Source: RGIG2134 sp964461115 (GTDB lineage: Bacteria > Cyanobacteriota > Vampirovibrionia > Gastranaerophilales > Gastranaerophilaceae). From it: 64,000 nt of DNA. Location: assembly GCA_964461115.1 (NCBI GenBank), contig CAYWSX010000007.1:1-64000 (forward strand), read 5' to 3'. The position numbers were made by a program, and so were the translations under genes. The number at the start of each line of letters is the position of its first letter. Position 1 is the first letter of the stretch. Below, one piece after another: positions 17,961-26,066 of the stretch. Under the pieces are notes generated by a model. That model was not told where the DNA came from. It worked only from the letters and a program-made list of their open reading frames with translations, and did not search any database.

Positions 17961-18811
17961 TGATAAAGTTAGGGATTTTGGGGTATCCTCTCGGGCATTC
18001 GCTTTCCAAAGTAATGCATGAGGCGGTGATGAAAGAGCTTGGAATGACGGGTTCTTACGAAATAATGGAAACTGATCCTGAGGATTTAATTCAAACCGTC
18101 AAAAATATCCGACTGGGCGGGTTTCTGGGCTTTAACGTTACTATTCCATACAAAGTTCCTATGACGATGATGGTTGATGATTTTGATGATATTGCCAATA
18201 TCGCCGGCTGCGTGAATACTGTAAAAGTTATGCCTGACAAAAGTTTGAAAGGTTTTAATACTGATATTTACGGATTTAAAGCTGCGATTTCAGATAGTCA
18301 GCAGAAACTTATTTACGGTAAAAAAGCCGCAATCATCGGTACAGGCGGAGCTTCAAGAGCTGCGGCAATAGGGCTTTGCGACCTCGGGATTAAGGAAATT
18401 GATTTTTATACCAGAAATATTGTAAATGCGAGTCCTATGGTTAATTTTTTGCGGGAACAATTCAAGAACGTAAAATTCAATCTGAAACAGGTTCAGAGCT
18501 TATCTGATTTATCGGATATTGTAATCCTTGTAAACGCAACTCCTATCGGTATGCGCGGCAAGGCTATGGACTTAACGCCTGTTGAGCCGAAAGTGTTGAA
18601 AACAATGCGTTTGGGTGCTCTCGTTTATGATATTATCTATAATCCGAGAAAAACCCTTCTTTTGCAGCATGCGGAGCAGGCAGGTTTGGAGACTATCGAC
18701 GGCTGTGAAATGCTTATTTACCAAGGGGCGAAGGCTTTCGAAATTTGGACAGGGCAAAAGGCTCCTATTTCAGTCATGAAGATTGCCCTCTTGGATAATT
18801 TAGCAAAATAG
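17960..18811 (+). CDS. aroE: Shikimate dehydrogenase
   Basis: A 283-residue NADPH-dependent enzyme reducing 3-dehydroshikimate in aromatic amino acid synthesis. Shikimate-binding residues are visible in GYPLGHSLSK (Ser pair), FNVTIPYK (catalytic Lys) and GFNTDIYGF (Asn/Asp). The nucleotide-binding loop is IGTGGASRAA, and ATPIGM is present. The ATG at 17960 overlaps the topA stop (TAATG) and has GGAGG just upstream, so the in-frame ATG at 17927 inside topA is not used. It ends the gcvPB-dprA-topA-aroE run. Confidence 0.95.
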   Translation: MIKLGILGYPLGHSLSKVMHEAVMKELGMTGSYEIMETDPEDLIQTVKNIRLGGFLGFNVTIPYKVPMTMMVDDFDDIANIAGCVNTVKVMPDKSLKGFNTDIYGFKAAISDSQQKLIYGKKAAIIGTGGASRAAAIGLCDLGIKEIDFYTRNIVNASPMVNFLREQFKNVKFNLKQVQSLSDLSDIVILVNATPIGMRGKAMDLTPVEPKVLKTMRLGALVYDIIYNPRKTLLLQHAEQAGLETIDGCEMLIYQGAKAFEIWTGQKAPISVMKIALLDNLAK

Positions 18812-18928
18812 TAACTTTTGTTAACTATTATTACTATGCAGCTCTGAAGTGGCAAAAAAATCACTTTAGCGGTTTTACAAATTATGTAAGGAAAAGTGTG
18901 TCAAATCGGGTAGATGAAAGTCGTATAA

Positions 18929-20875
18929 ATGAAAGTCGGACTGTTAAATCAATATAATTTTGTATCTGCATTCAAAATGCAGCCAAAACCTTCATTTGGG
19001 CGGGAGCTTTCGAATGAAGATAAACAAAAATGTGAAGCAGATTCGAAAGAAGCATTAAATTTGCTTGGTGTGCAGAACCTTTCTCTTATCCTGCATGGCT
19101 CTTCATTTCCTGCGGCTAAAAAAGATTTTTACATCGGCTCTTTTTTCAATGATCGTTCTAAAGATGTCTATAATTTAACCCGTATGTTCGGATTCAACTC
19201 CACCCAGCTCGGCCCTAACGGAATGATACGCCCTGATGATGTTTCGCCATATGGCGGAAATGCTTTTTCTAACAACTACCTTTTCATTGACTTAAATAAA
19301 CTTGCGACAGGCGAGTACGCTAACGTAATTGATAAAAATGTTCTTAATACCCTGAAAAATACACATGAAATTAAAGATCAGACAGATTTTGTAAAAGCCT
19401 TTTCTTTTTATGATGTTGTATTAGATTTTGCATATAAAAACTTAAAATCTAAAGCAATGGTTAATGACGACCCCGCCGTCAAGCTGCATAACGAATTTTC
19501 CGACTACAAAAAAGGCAAAAAATGGCTCGAAAGCGACGCTTTATATTCAGTATTGAGAAAATTTGAGTATCAAAATAAACCGCACGAAGAGTGGAAGAAT
19601 ATTGATAAAAATTTAATCAAATATTGTGCAGAAGGCAATGAGGACGCTTTAGACCGTAAATCAGAAATCGAAGCGAAATATAGAAAACAGCTTGATGTTT
19701 ATAAATTTAAACAATTTATTTACGACAAGCAGCTTCGAAGTTTTGTCCAGGAAAACGGCGATAGAGTAGATTTTATAGCAGACGCGCTTGTCGGTTTTTC
19801 AGAGGCTGACGTTTGGGGGCATTCTGACGCGTTTTTGGAAGGATATGCACTTGGCTGCCCCGGCGGAGGGCCGAACAATTCACACCAAGTTTGGAATATA
19901 CCCGTAATTAACCCCAAAAGATTGTTTAAAGAAGACGGTTCTTTGGATGTGGGTGGAAAGCTTATAAAAGCTAAGTTTGAGCGTCTTTTGGAGGATTCGA
20001 AGGCGGTTAGAATTGACCACGCAATCGGGCTTGTCGACCCTTGGTATTACAGAAAAGACTCTGTAAGGGAAGAATATGACTCGAAAGGTGATGTTTCGAA
20101 AATATCCACGGACGGAAGAAATGTTTCCTGTTCTGACTTAGATCCTGACAAGAATTTTGGTAAGGTTCTTGAAAAAATAATTCTTCCTCTTTTTGAAGAA
20201 AAAGGAATCGAAGAAAACGATGTTGTATGGGAAGATTTGGGCAACCAAACACAATTTTTCCGAGAAATATATTACGACAAACATAAGCTTTCAGGTTTGA
20301 AAACTATGCGTTATGAAAAAGCTGAAAACTTGAAAACAGATAATCCGAATGACACCTGGATGGCGGGTTCGCATGACCACGAGCCTTTGGCTAATGATAT
20401 GGAAAACCTGAAAACAGAGGATTCATTCAACCCTCTGTATCTCGCAGGATATTTATATCCGAATTGGACTGATGAACAACGTGCTTCTATTGTTAAGGGC
20501 ATAGAAAATGATCCGCGCGAACGTTTGAAATACAAAATGGTCGAAATGCTCGCAAAAGGCAAAAATATTCAGATTTCATTTATGGATTTCTTTGGCTTGA
20601 ATAAAGTTTACAATTATATGGGGAAAAAGGATGAACGGAATTGGAAACTCCGTCTAACTCCGGAATTTGAAAAGGATTATTATCAGACTCTTGAAGCAAA
20701 GAGAAAAGACAAAATCGCTTTGAATATGCCTGAGCTTATTGCCAGAGCTCTTGAATCAAAACTTGCATCAAGAACAGAAGACGAGCAAAAAAATAAAGTG
20801 CAGGAGCAAAAAATTAACGGACTAATCTCAAGATTGCAAAATTACGCAAACACTCTATACGAGGAAGAAAACTAA
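18929..20875 (+). CDS. GH77 4-alpha-glucanotransferase (MalQ/amylomaltase-like)
   Basis: A 648-residue enzyme predicted to transfer alpha-1,4-glucan segments (glycogen/maltodextrin metabolism). GH77 motifs are present: SKAVRIDHAIGLVDPWYY with the nucleophile Asp, VVWEDLGNQT with the general acid/base Glu, and GSHDHEPLAND with the transition-state Asp. The region from 60 to 260 is divergent from ordinary MalQ, and the C-terminus is extended and charged. It starts with an unusual 25-residue extension ending KPSFGR, the same N-terminal motif as several unrelated proteins here. The start is preceded by a duplicated ATGAAAGTCG, the first copy being a four-codon mini-ORF ending TAA that overlaps this ATG. 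Confidence 0.87.
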   Translation: MKVGLLNQYNFVSAFKMQPKPSFGRELSNEDKQKCEADSKEALNLLGVQNLSLILHGSSFPAAKKDFYIGSFFNDRSKDVYNLTRMFGFNSTQLGPNGMIRPDDVSPYGGNAFSNNYLFIDLNKLATGEYANVIDKNVLNTLKNTHEIKDQTDFVKAFSFYDVVLDFAYKNLKSKAMVNDDPAVKLHNEFSDYKKGKKWLESDALYSVLRKFEYQNKPHEEWKNIDKNLIKYCAEGNEDALDRKSEIEAKYRKQLDVYKFKQFIYDKQLRSFVQENGDRVDFIADALVGFSEADVWGHSDAFLEGYALGCPGGGPNNSHQVWNIPVINPKRLFKEDGSLDVGGKLIKAKFERLLEDSKAVRIDHAIGLVDPWYYRKDSVREEYDSKGDVSKISTDGRNVSCSDLDPDKNFGKVLEKIILPLFEEKGIEENDVVWEDLGNQTQFFREIYYDKHKLSGLKTMRYEKAENLKTDNPNDTWMAGSHDHEPLANDMENLKTEDSFNPLYLAGYLYPNWTDEQRASIVKGIENDPRERLKYKMVEMLAKGKNIQISFMDFFGLNKVYNYMGKKDERNWKLRLTPEFEKDYYQTLEAKRKDKIALNMPELIARALESKLASRTEDEQKNKVQEQKINGLISRLQNYANTLYEEEN

Positions 20876-20900
20876 AAGTTTAAAAAACTTAAAATCTTAG

Positions 20901-20928
20901 TTGAAATTTAATCTTTAGATGTTATATT
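20901..20928 (+). promoter_or_regulatory. Promoter of rpsO
   Basis: TTGAAA and TATATT are separated by 16 bases, about 60 bases upstream of the rpsO ATG. The leader is AT-rich; no S15-binding structure can be confirmed by eye. Confidence 0.5.
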
Positions 20929-20986
20929 AAAGGAACTTGAACTTGCACCACCGAAATGTAAGTAAAATAAAAAGGGAACAAATATA

Positions 20987-21256
20987 ATGACAATTAATTT
21001 GAAAAACAAATCAGAAATCGTTGAAAAATACGGTAAAGATGCTAAAGATACAGGCTCTGTAGAAGTACAGGTTGCACTGTTGACTGAAAAAATTAATGAA
21101 CTTACCGAGCACTTGAAAATCAACGCTAAAGATTTCCAAGGTAAACGCGGTCTTTTGAAAATGGTCGGCAGAAGAAAAAGTCTTCTTGCATACCTTAAGA
21201 AAAACGAAATCGAAAGATACAGAGACTTAATCAAAAGATTAAACCTCAGAGGTTAA
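20987..21256 (+). CDS. rpsO: Small ribosomal subunit protein uS15
   Basis: An 89-residue protein with the full uS15 pattern: DTGSVEVQVALLTEKI, LTEHLK, KDFQGKRGLLKMVGRR, and the end LAYLKKNEIERYRDLIKRLNLRG. It binds the central domain of 16S rRNA early in 30S assembly. It has its own promoter and a strong terminator, so it is monocistronic; the usual partner pnp is not downstream. Length matches the family exactly. Confidence 0.98.
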   Translation: MTINLKNKSEIVEKYGKDAKDTGSVEVQVALLTEKINELTEHLKINAKDFQGKRGLLKMVGRRKSLLAYLKKNEIERYRDLIKRLNLRG

Positions 21257-21285
21257 TTCAGGTTAAGTGTTTGTAAAATCAAATT

Positions 21286-21319
21286 AAAAAAGAGAAAACT
21301 TTAAGTTTTCTCTTTTTTT
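21286..21319 (+). terminator. Terminator of rpsO
   Basis: The stem AAGAGAAAACT / AGTTTTCTCTT has a three-base loop and is followed by a T-run, about 30 bases after the rpsO stop. Confidence 0.85.
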
Positions 21320-21346
21320 GCTGAAAAACTCCATTATTACGAGTAT

Positions 21347-21374
21347 TTGCATTTTATTTGACTGCCGTTATAAT
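21347..21374 (+). promoter_or_regulatory. Promoter of the TPR gene at 21406
   Basis: TTGCAT and TATAAT are spaced by 16 bases. The start site would fall near 21381, which excludes the upstream TTG and ATG codons and favours ATG 21406. Confidence 0.55.
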
Positions 21375-21405
21375 GTCCTTAGGCTTTATTTTGGGAATTT
21401 ATGCG

Positions 21406-22548
21406 ATGATTGACAGTAATGAGTTGGACAAAATTTTATCAAATTTAGATGAACTTCTTGAAAACAAGGATTATAAAGAGGTTGTCGAGATTTGTACAAA
21501 ACATATAAAAACAGACAGAACATGCGAAGATTTCTATTTTTATCTTGCTAAAGCAAAAAGCGGTTTGTCTCAAAGCAAGCAGGCAATTGAAAATTACACT
21601 AAGGCGCTGGAGCTTAACCCTGCTTTTCAAATAGCTTATAATTTGCGCGGATATGAGCGTTATAAAATCAACGATTACCAAAAAGCTCTGGAAGATTTCA
21701 ATAAAGCCCTGCAATTGAATTCTGATGACGAAAAAGTATACAACAACAGAGGGCTTGTATATGCTGCGCTGCAAGATTTTAAAACTGCTGCTAAGGACTA
21801 TACAAGAGCAATTTCTCTGAACCCAAAGTGGAGTGTTTCTTACAACAATCGTGGGTATGTTCTTTACAAATTGCGAGATTTTGATTCCGCAATCGCAGAT
21901 TTTTCAAAATCAGCCGAATTAAATCCCGATGATAGTTATGTTTACTATTATCGCGGGCTGGCGCGCAGCTGCCGTAATGATTTTATGGGTGCGATAACAG
22001 ATTATAATTCCGCAATAGAGCTGAACCCCTCAATGCCTGCTGCGTATAACAATCGCGGCAAATTAAAGGCGGATGTGAAGGACTTTAAGGGGGCACTATC
22101 AGATTATACAAGAGCGATAGAACTCGACCCTGATTGGAGCGTTGCGTATAATAATCGAGGGAAAATCCGTTCGCAATCAGGTGATTTTGAGGGTGCTAAA
22201 TCTGATTACACAAAGGCTGTCGAGATTAATCCGAATGATTTCAACGCCCTCGGAAACAGAGCTTATTTGATGTATTCAGAAGGAAAATTCAGAGAGGCAA
22301 TTTCAGATTGCTCAAAAGTTATAAAACTAAGACCTGACTATAGCCTTTCATATTGTATCAGAGGGTTGTCGCATCAGGCTTTGAATGAAAATAGAAGTGC
22401 TCTTGCGGATTTGCGCTTGGCTGCGAAATATTCACCAAATGACAAGCGTCTTTTGGACTCTATCTCGGAATTGGAGCGCACTTTAAGCGAAGAATCAGTG
22501 GAAGAAAACAATATTCTGGATAATTTGTCAAATTTGTTTAAAAGTTAG
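21406..22548 (+). CDS. Tetratricopeptide repeat protein
   Basis: A 380-residue protein made almost entirely of about ten 34-residue TPR units with the pattern A-Y-N-N-R-G...DF..AI.DY.KAIELNP. The start at 21406 (MIDSNELDKILSN) is chosen because the TATAAT at 21369 overlaps earlier start candidates; from this start there is no signal peptide, so it is probably cytoplasmic. TPR solenoids are protein-interaction scaffolds; the partner is unknown. It converges with a second TPR gene, overlapping it by four bases at the stops. Confidence 0.85.
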   Translation: MIDSNELDKILSNLDELLENKDYKEVVEICTKHIKTDRTCEDFYFYLAKAKSGLSQSKQAIENYTKALELNPAFQIAYNLRGYERYKINDYQKALEDFNKALQLNSDDEKVYNNRGLVYAALQDFKTAAKDYTRAISLNPKWSVSYNNRGYVLYKLRDFDSAIADFSKSAELNPDDSYVYYYRGLARSCRNDFMGAITDYNSAIELNPSMPAAYNNRGKLKADVKDFKGALSDYTRAIELDPDWSVAYNNRGKIRSQSGDFEGAKSDYTKAVEINPNDFNALGNRAYLMYSEGKFREAISDCSKVIKLRPDYSLSYCIRGLSHQALNENRSALADLRLAAKYSPNDKRLLDSISELERTLSEESVEENNILDNLSNLFKS

Positions 22549-23129
22549 TTTTCATTTCGTTTTTTGATAAGTTCATTGTACAGATTTACAGCTTTTTCTG
22601 CTCTTTTAGGGTTTTCGAGTTTTTTGTAGGTGTAACCTAAGTTGTAATAAAAATCTGCTTCATCAGGTTTTAGTCTGATAGATTCTTCAAATGCTGATTT
22701 TGCTTTATGATACTGTTCTTTTTTGAGATAAATGCAGCCCAGATTGTAATGTCCGTATGCGAATTTTTTATTGTATTTAACAGAACTTTTGAGATATTCC
22801 TCAGCTTTTTGATAGTTTTCAACACCCAAATATATCAAGCCCAGATTGTAATAAGACTGGTAAAATTTTTCGTCCAGATTTATTGATTTTTCATACGCCT
22901 GAATCGCAACTTTTTTGTCGGTTACTGTGTTCCCTATCAAAAAATAATCAGCTGCTATTCTTTCGTTGATAGGGATTTCAAGAATTCTGCTTTGGGCTTC
23001 CTGCGGTTTGCTGCCAATGTATAAAATTTTAGCTTGCTCCCGTATTTCGTCATTTGTTGCGGCAAATACCGGTGAAATAAGCAATATGGCCATCAATAAT
23101 AGTTTTGTAAAGTTGATATTTTTTTTCAT
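22545..23129 (-). CDS. Exported TPR protein
   Basis: A 194-residue protein with a clear signal peptide (MKKNINFTKLLLMAILLISPVFAA, cleavage after the AxA-like VFA) followed by about four TPR units (YYNLGLIYLGVENYQKAEEYL and similar). Likely periplasmic or surface-exposed. It is divergent in sequence from the cytoplasmic TPR protein with which it converges. No catalytic domain is visible; it probably serves as an assembly scaffold. Confidence 0.85.
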   Translation of the reverse strand: MKKNINFTKLLLMAILLISPVFAATNDEIREQAKILYIGSKPQEAQSRILEIPINERIAADYFLIGNTVTDKKVAIQAYEKSINLDEKFYQSYYNLGLIYLGVENYQKAEEYLKSSVKYNKKFAYGHYNLGCIYLKKEQYHKAKSAFEESIRLKPDEADFYYNLGYTYKKLENPKRAEKAVNLYNELIKKRNEN

Positions 23130-23179
23130 TTTACTGTTCCTTAATCTTTAGTAACATTTTACATGAAAATTTATTCTCT

Positions 23180-23228
23180 GCCATGCCTTGGCAGGGCTTG
23201 ACAAACTCGAACATGTCTCAGGCATGGC
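23180..23228. repeat. Palindromic intergenic element
   Basis: Perfect nine-base inverted repeat GCCATGCCT / AGGCATGGC enclosing 31 bases that contain an inner GACA...TGTC pair. It lies between ffh and the exported TPR gene. It looks like a dispersed REP-type hairpin rather than a coding sequence. Copy number elsewhere is unknown. Confidence 0.45.
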
Positions 23229-23282
23229 TTTTGTGTGTTTTGTAAATTAATGTTACGATTTTCAAATAACCCATGACAAAAT

Positions 23283-23369
23283 AAAAAAGGTGACTTATTA
23301 TACATGTAACAAATCCCCAAAATCTCCTCCCAAGATTATTAACATAAGTCGCAAGGCGGCTTTTTTTTT
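23283..23369 (+). ncRNA. Candidate small RNA or bidirectional terminator downstream of ffh
   Basis: GTGACTTAT at 23290 can pair with ATAAGTCGC at 23344 (nine pairs including one G-U). The 3' arm can instead fold with GCGGCT at 23356 into a terminator hairpin followed by nine T. The enclosed loop is C-rich (TCCCC, CTCCTCC). On the minus strand the same outer stem is followed by six T, so it could equally end ffh transcription. Whether an RNA is made from the + strand is not known. The rest of the 302-base gap between 23130 and 23431 holds only the palindrome at 23180. Confidence 0.35.
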
Positions 23370-23431
23370 GCGAATTTTTAAGCTTGAAATTCAAATTTGA
23401 AGTAAAGTTTGAATTATGAAGCTGATTAAAA

Positions 23432-24814
23432 TCAAAACGGAAATCTTCCGCCCATGCCATTAGGCATTTGAGGAAATTTCATTTTACCTTTTTTGCCCAT
23501 TTTTTTCATTTTATCAGTCATCCCGGATACGCCCTTCATCATTTTGCGCATTTGTTCAAATTGAGATATAAATTGATTAATTTCGGACAACTCCATTGCG
23601 CAGCCTTTAGCTATTCGTTTTTTGCGGCTTGCATTTAATAGCTGCGGGTTGTCTCTCTCTTCAGGTGTCATAGAGTTTATGAAAGCTTCAATCCGTTTAA
23701 GCTGCTTTTCCCCTTGGTGTGCAATTTCTTCACGGTCGTCTTTTTTGAGATTCGGTATCGGAAGCATTCCCAAAATTTGATCGAAAGAGCCAAGAGATTT
23801 TATTTGCTTTTGCATTTTTAAGAAATCTGAGAATGAAAACTCAGCTTTTCTCATTTTTTGTTCGAATTCTTTTGCCTGTTCTACGTCAATGGCTTCTTGT
23901 GCACGCTCCACAAGGGATACGATGTCGCCCATTCCGAGGATTCTTGTTGCCATACGCTCAGGATAAAAATCTTCAAGTGCGTTGAGTTTTTCCCCTGTCC
24001 CTGTGAGTTTTATCGGCTTATTGCAGCAGTAAACAACGCTCAATGCCGCACCGCCGCGCGCATCTCCGTCGAGTTTTGTTAACACAACGCCTGTTATTCC
24101 GAGTTGTTCATTAAAATTTTCTGCGACGTTAACAGCTTCTTGCCCTGTCATAGCGTCGATTACAAGCAGTTTTTCCTGCGGTTGAAAAACTCTGTCCAAA
24201 ATCATAAGTTCTGCCATCATTTCAGTGTCTATCTGCAATCGACCGGCTGTATCAAGGATTATGACATTATTTTTGTTTTCTTCCGCATATTTCAGTGCTT
24301 CTTTTGTGATTTGCTGAACATCTTTTGAATTTTCAATCGAAAAGAAAGCAGTTTCGGTTTGCTGTGCAAGAGTTTCAAGCTGCTTTACCGCTGCCGGACG
24401 ATATACGTCGCAGGCAACCAAGAGCGGATTTTTTCCTTCTTTTTTCAGTTTTATTGCGAGTTTTGCCGAAGATGTGGTTTTGCCTGAACCTTGCAAACCC
24501 AGCATCATAATAATGGAAGGTGTTTTTGTTAGGTTTAACGGCTCATTTTGCCCGCCGAGGATTGCAACCAGTTCGTCGTTGACGATTTTTACAAGTTGCT
24601 GTGCGGGGTTGACGCCTTTTAAAACCTCTTCTCCTTCTGCACGGGTTTTTATGTTAGAAATAAAAGCTTTTACTACTTTGAGGTTTACGTCGGCTTCCAA
24701 AAGCGCACGTCTGATTTCTCGAAGCGATTCCGACATATTTTCTTCGTTGAGTTCCGAGTTCCCTGAAGTTTTGCGTATTATTTCCTGTAATCTATCCGAT
24801 AGTGAGTCAAACAT
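23432..24814 (-). CDS. ffh: Signal recognition particle protein Ffh
   Basis: A 460-residue SRP54 GTPase that delivers nascent membrane proteins to SecY with FtsY (both encoded near the end of this window). N domain is at 1-90. The G domain has GLQGSGKTTSSAK (P-loop), CDVYRPAAVKQL, DTAGRL, TKLDGDARGG and TGTGEKL. The M domain from about 325 is Met-rich with SGMTDKMKKMGKKGK near the end and a short Gly/Phe tail. A TATAAT box lies six bases before the ATG with no Shine-Dalgarno sequence, suggesting a leaderless message. The SRP RNA gene was not found. Confidence 0.98.
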   Translation of the reverse strand: MFDSLSDRLQEIIRKTSGNSELNEENMSESLREIRRALLEADVNLKVVKAFISNIKTRAEGEEVLKGVNPAQQLVKIVNDELVAILGGQNEPLNLTKTPSIIMMLGLQGSGKTTSSAKLAIKLKKEGKNPLLVACDVYRPAAVKQLETLAQQTETAFFSIENSKDVQQITKEALKYAEENKNNVIILDTAGRLQIDTEMMAELMILDRVFQPQEKLLVIDAMTGQEAVNVAENFNEQLGITGVVLTKLDGDARGGAALSVVYCCNKPIKLTGTGEKLNALEDFYPERMATRILGMGDIVSLVERAQEAIDVEQAKEFEQKMRKAEFSFSDFLKMQKQIKSLGSFDQILGMLPIPNLKKDDREEIAHQGEKQLKRIEAFINSMTPEERDNPQLLNASRKKRIAKGCAMELSEINQFISQFEQMRKMMKGVSGMTDKMKKMGKKGKMKFPQMPNGMGGRFPF

Positions 24815-24820
24815 AAGAAT

Positions 24821-24826
24821 ATTATA
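24821..24826 (-). promoter_or_regulatory. -10 box of ffh (probable leaderless start)
   Basis: Perfect TATAAT on the minus strand, six bases before the ffh ATG. TTGTCT lies 19 bases further upstream. Transcription would begin at or within one base of the start codon. Confidence 0.5.
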
Positions 24827-24901
24827 GTATAAGCAGAAAAATTTTAGACAATTTTTTTTGTGTTTATGTTTTTATTTATACATAAGGTAAAGGTGTGCGC
24901 G

Positions 24902-25270
24902 ATGTCTATTAATTTAAATTCATATAATGCTAATTCTACCTCGTTTAAAGGTAATTCCGAACGAGAAATAACCGGCAAAAGAAATGTGCCGTCGCGGGTA
25001 CGAGAAAATGAAAAACATTCTCCTGAGCTTGAGGCGTTAAAGCAGGGTGGATTTATGCTTCTTTTGGGCGGATTATTAGACATTGCATGTGAGACGCTCT
25101 TTACAAGCAAAGAATCAAAAGAGCTGGGAAAGCAGTTTGGCGGCAAACCTAAAATCTTAAATAAATTTTTCAGCAAATGGAATGTTGTCTGCGCAGCAGC
25201 GATTGCAGCTTGGAGTTACTATCAGACCGACAAGCGAAATAAGGTTAAAGAAAAAAGCTTTACGGCATAA
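24902..25270 (+). CDS. Small hypothetical membrane-associated protein with SFKG motif
   Basis: A 122-residue protein of unknown function starting MSINLNSYNANSTSFKGNSE, with the S-F-K-G motif at 14-17. A charged segment is followed by a hydrophobic stretch (GGFMLLLGGLLDIACETLF) and a second one (WNVVCAAAIAAWSYY) near the C-terminus, suggesting two membrane segments. ATG 24902 is preferred over the in-frame ATG at 24860 because AAGGTAAAGG lies upstream and the N-terminal motif then sits at the usual distance. Divergent from ffh. Confidence 0.7.
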   Translation: MSINLNSYNANSTSFKGNSEREITGKRNVPSRVRENEKHSPELEALKQGGFMLLLGGLLDIACETLFTSKESKELGKQFGGKPKILNKFFSKWNVVCAAAIAAWSYYQTDKRNKVKEKSFTA

Positions 25271-25460
25271 GCGGGGTGTTGTTTATAAACTCCGAATTTA
25301 ATAGGTCTATATCTTTGTAAATACACTCCAATACAGAGCAGGCGACAGAAAATTCTTCGCTGGAATTCCTGTGAAGATTGCAGTATTCCTTCAAAACCGT
25401 ACATTGGTTGTATATTTTCATGCTCAAATTGCGTTGTTTGTTAAATTTTTTGTTTTTCAT
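25260..25460 (-). CDS. Possible small hypothetical protein
   Basis: An open frame of 66 codons, starting MKNKKFNKQRNLSMKIYNQ and ending ECIYKDIDLLNSEFI..., with four Cys and helix-like composition. It overlaps the stop of the convergent neighbour by 11 bases. The start is uncertain (second Met at residue 14), and AGGA lies too close to the first ATG. It may be real but could be chance in a 312-base gap that otherwise shows no feature. Confidence 0.35.
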   Translation of the reverse strand: MKNKKFNKQRNLSMKIYNQCTVLKEYCNLHRNSSEEFSVACSVLECIYKDIDLLNSEFINNTPLMP

Positions 25461-25582
25461 TTCCTGTTAAGTTTCTTGAATACTTAGTAGATTTCGAAGT
25501 CTATTAATCGACATTATAGTTCATTATTGTGCGCCAAGTTGTCGTTTTTGTCAACTAATTGAATATAAACTAGAATATTTTT

Positions 25583-25798
25583 ATGAAGATGTTAGTTAGA
25601 GAACAGGTAAAATCACTGCTTGCGCAGGAAAATATAAAAATGAAGGAGCTTGCAGCTCAGATGCAGGAAAAATTGGGAAAAAATTATTCGTTAGAAAATT
25701 TATCTCACAAACTTGCTCGTGGAACTGTTTCTTACAACGAAGTCTTGTTAATCTGCGAAATTTTGGGTTACAAAATTAAATTTGAAAAAATCGATTAG
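25583..25798 (+). CDS. Small HTH-like protein
   Basis: A 71-residue protein. VREQVKSLLAQENIKMKELAAQM, then YSLENLSHKLARGTVSYNEVLLICEILGY resembles a compact lambda-repressor/XRE-like helix-turn-helix, with the second part matching the recognition helix and stabilising helix. It is probably a DNA-binding regulator. It lies directly before the giant flagellin gene, separated by a candidate promoter, but whether it controls that gene is speculative. A TATA-like stretch and no strong Shine-Dalgarno sequence precede the ATG. Confidence 0.6.
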   Translation: MKMLVREQVKSLLAQENIKMKELAAQMQEKLGKNYSLENLSHKLARGTVSYNEVLLICEILGYKIKFEKID

Positions 25799-25855
25799 CT
25801 TTTTTTGTTGATAACCATGTGAAAAATTTGTTTAATATTTTTTGTTGTAAGTTTT

Positions 25856-25884
25856 TTGGAAAAATTCAACTAAAGTGCTATAAA
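25856..25884 (+). promoter_or_regulatory. Candidate promoter of the giant flagellin gene
   Basis: TTGGAA and TATAAA are separated by exactly 17 bases. This would give a leader of about 175 bases. No convincing sigma-28 promoter (TAAA...GCCGATAA) was found nearby, although CGATAA occurs downstream at about 25924. Confidence 0.45.
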
Positions 25885-26066
25885 GTCTGAACTTAAGTGG
25901 AATTCCAATATCGGATTAAATTTGCGATAATAAAAATGTTAAGAATGTGAATAATTGTGCATACAAAGTGTTTTAAAACCTTGTTTTTTGGGCATTAAGA
26001 CATGGTAGAGTGCAGAACAGAGCGGTCAGAAAGTTGATTTCAATTTACGACAGCCTCATCACCGGG

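Noticed and set aside
23130..23431. SRP (4.5S) RNA gene next to ffh
   Set aside because: The conserved GGAAGCAGCC-type domain IV sequence is not present on either strand.
23218..23460. 80-codon open frame on the minus strand downstream of ffh
   Set aside because: It overlaps the ffh end and the structured element, has no ribosome site and no recognisable domain.
25885..26009. Sigma-28 promoter for the flagellin gene
   Set aside because: CGATAA-like and TAAA elements are present but the spacing does not fit the consensus.
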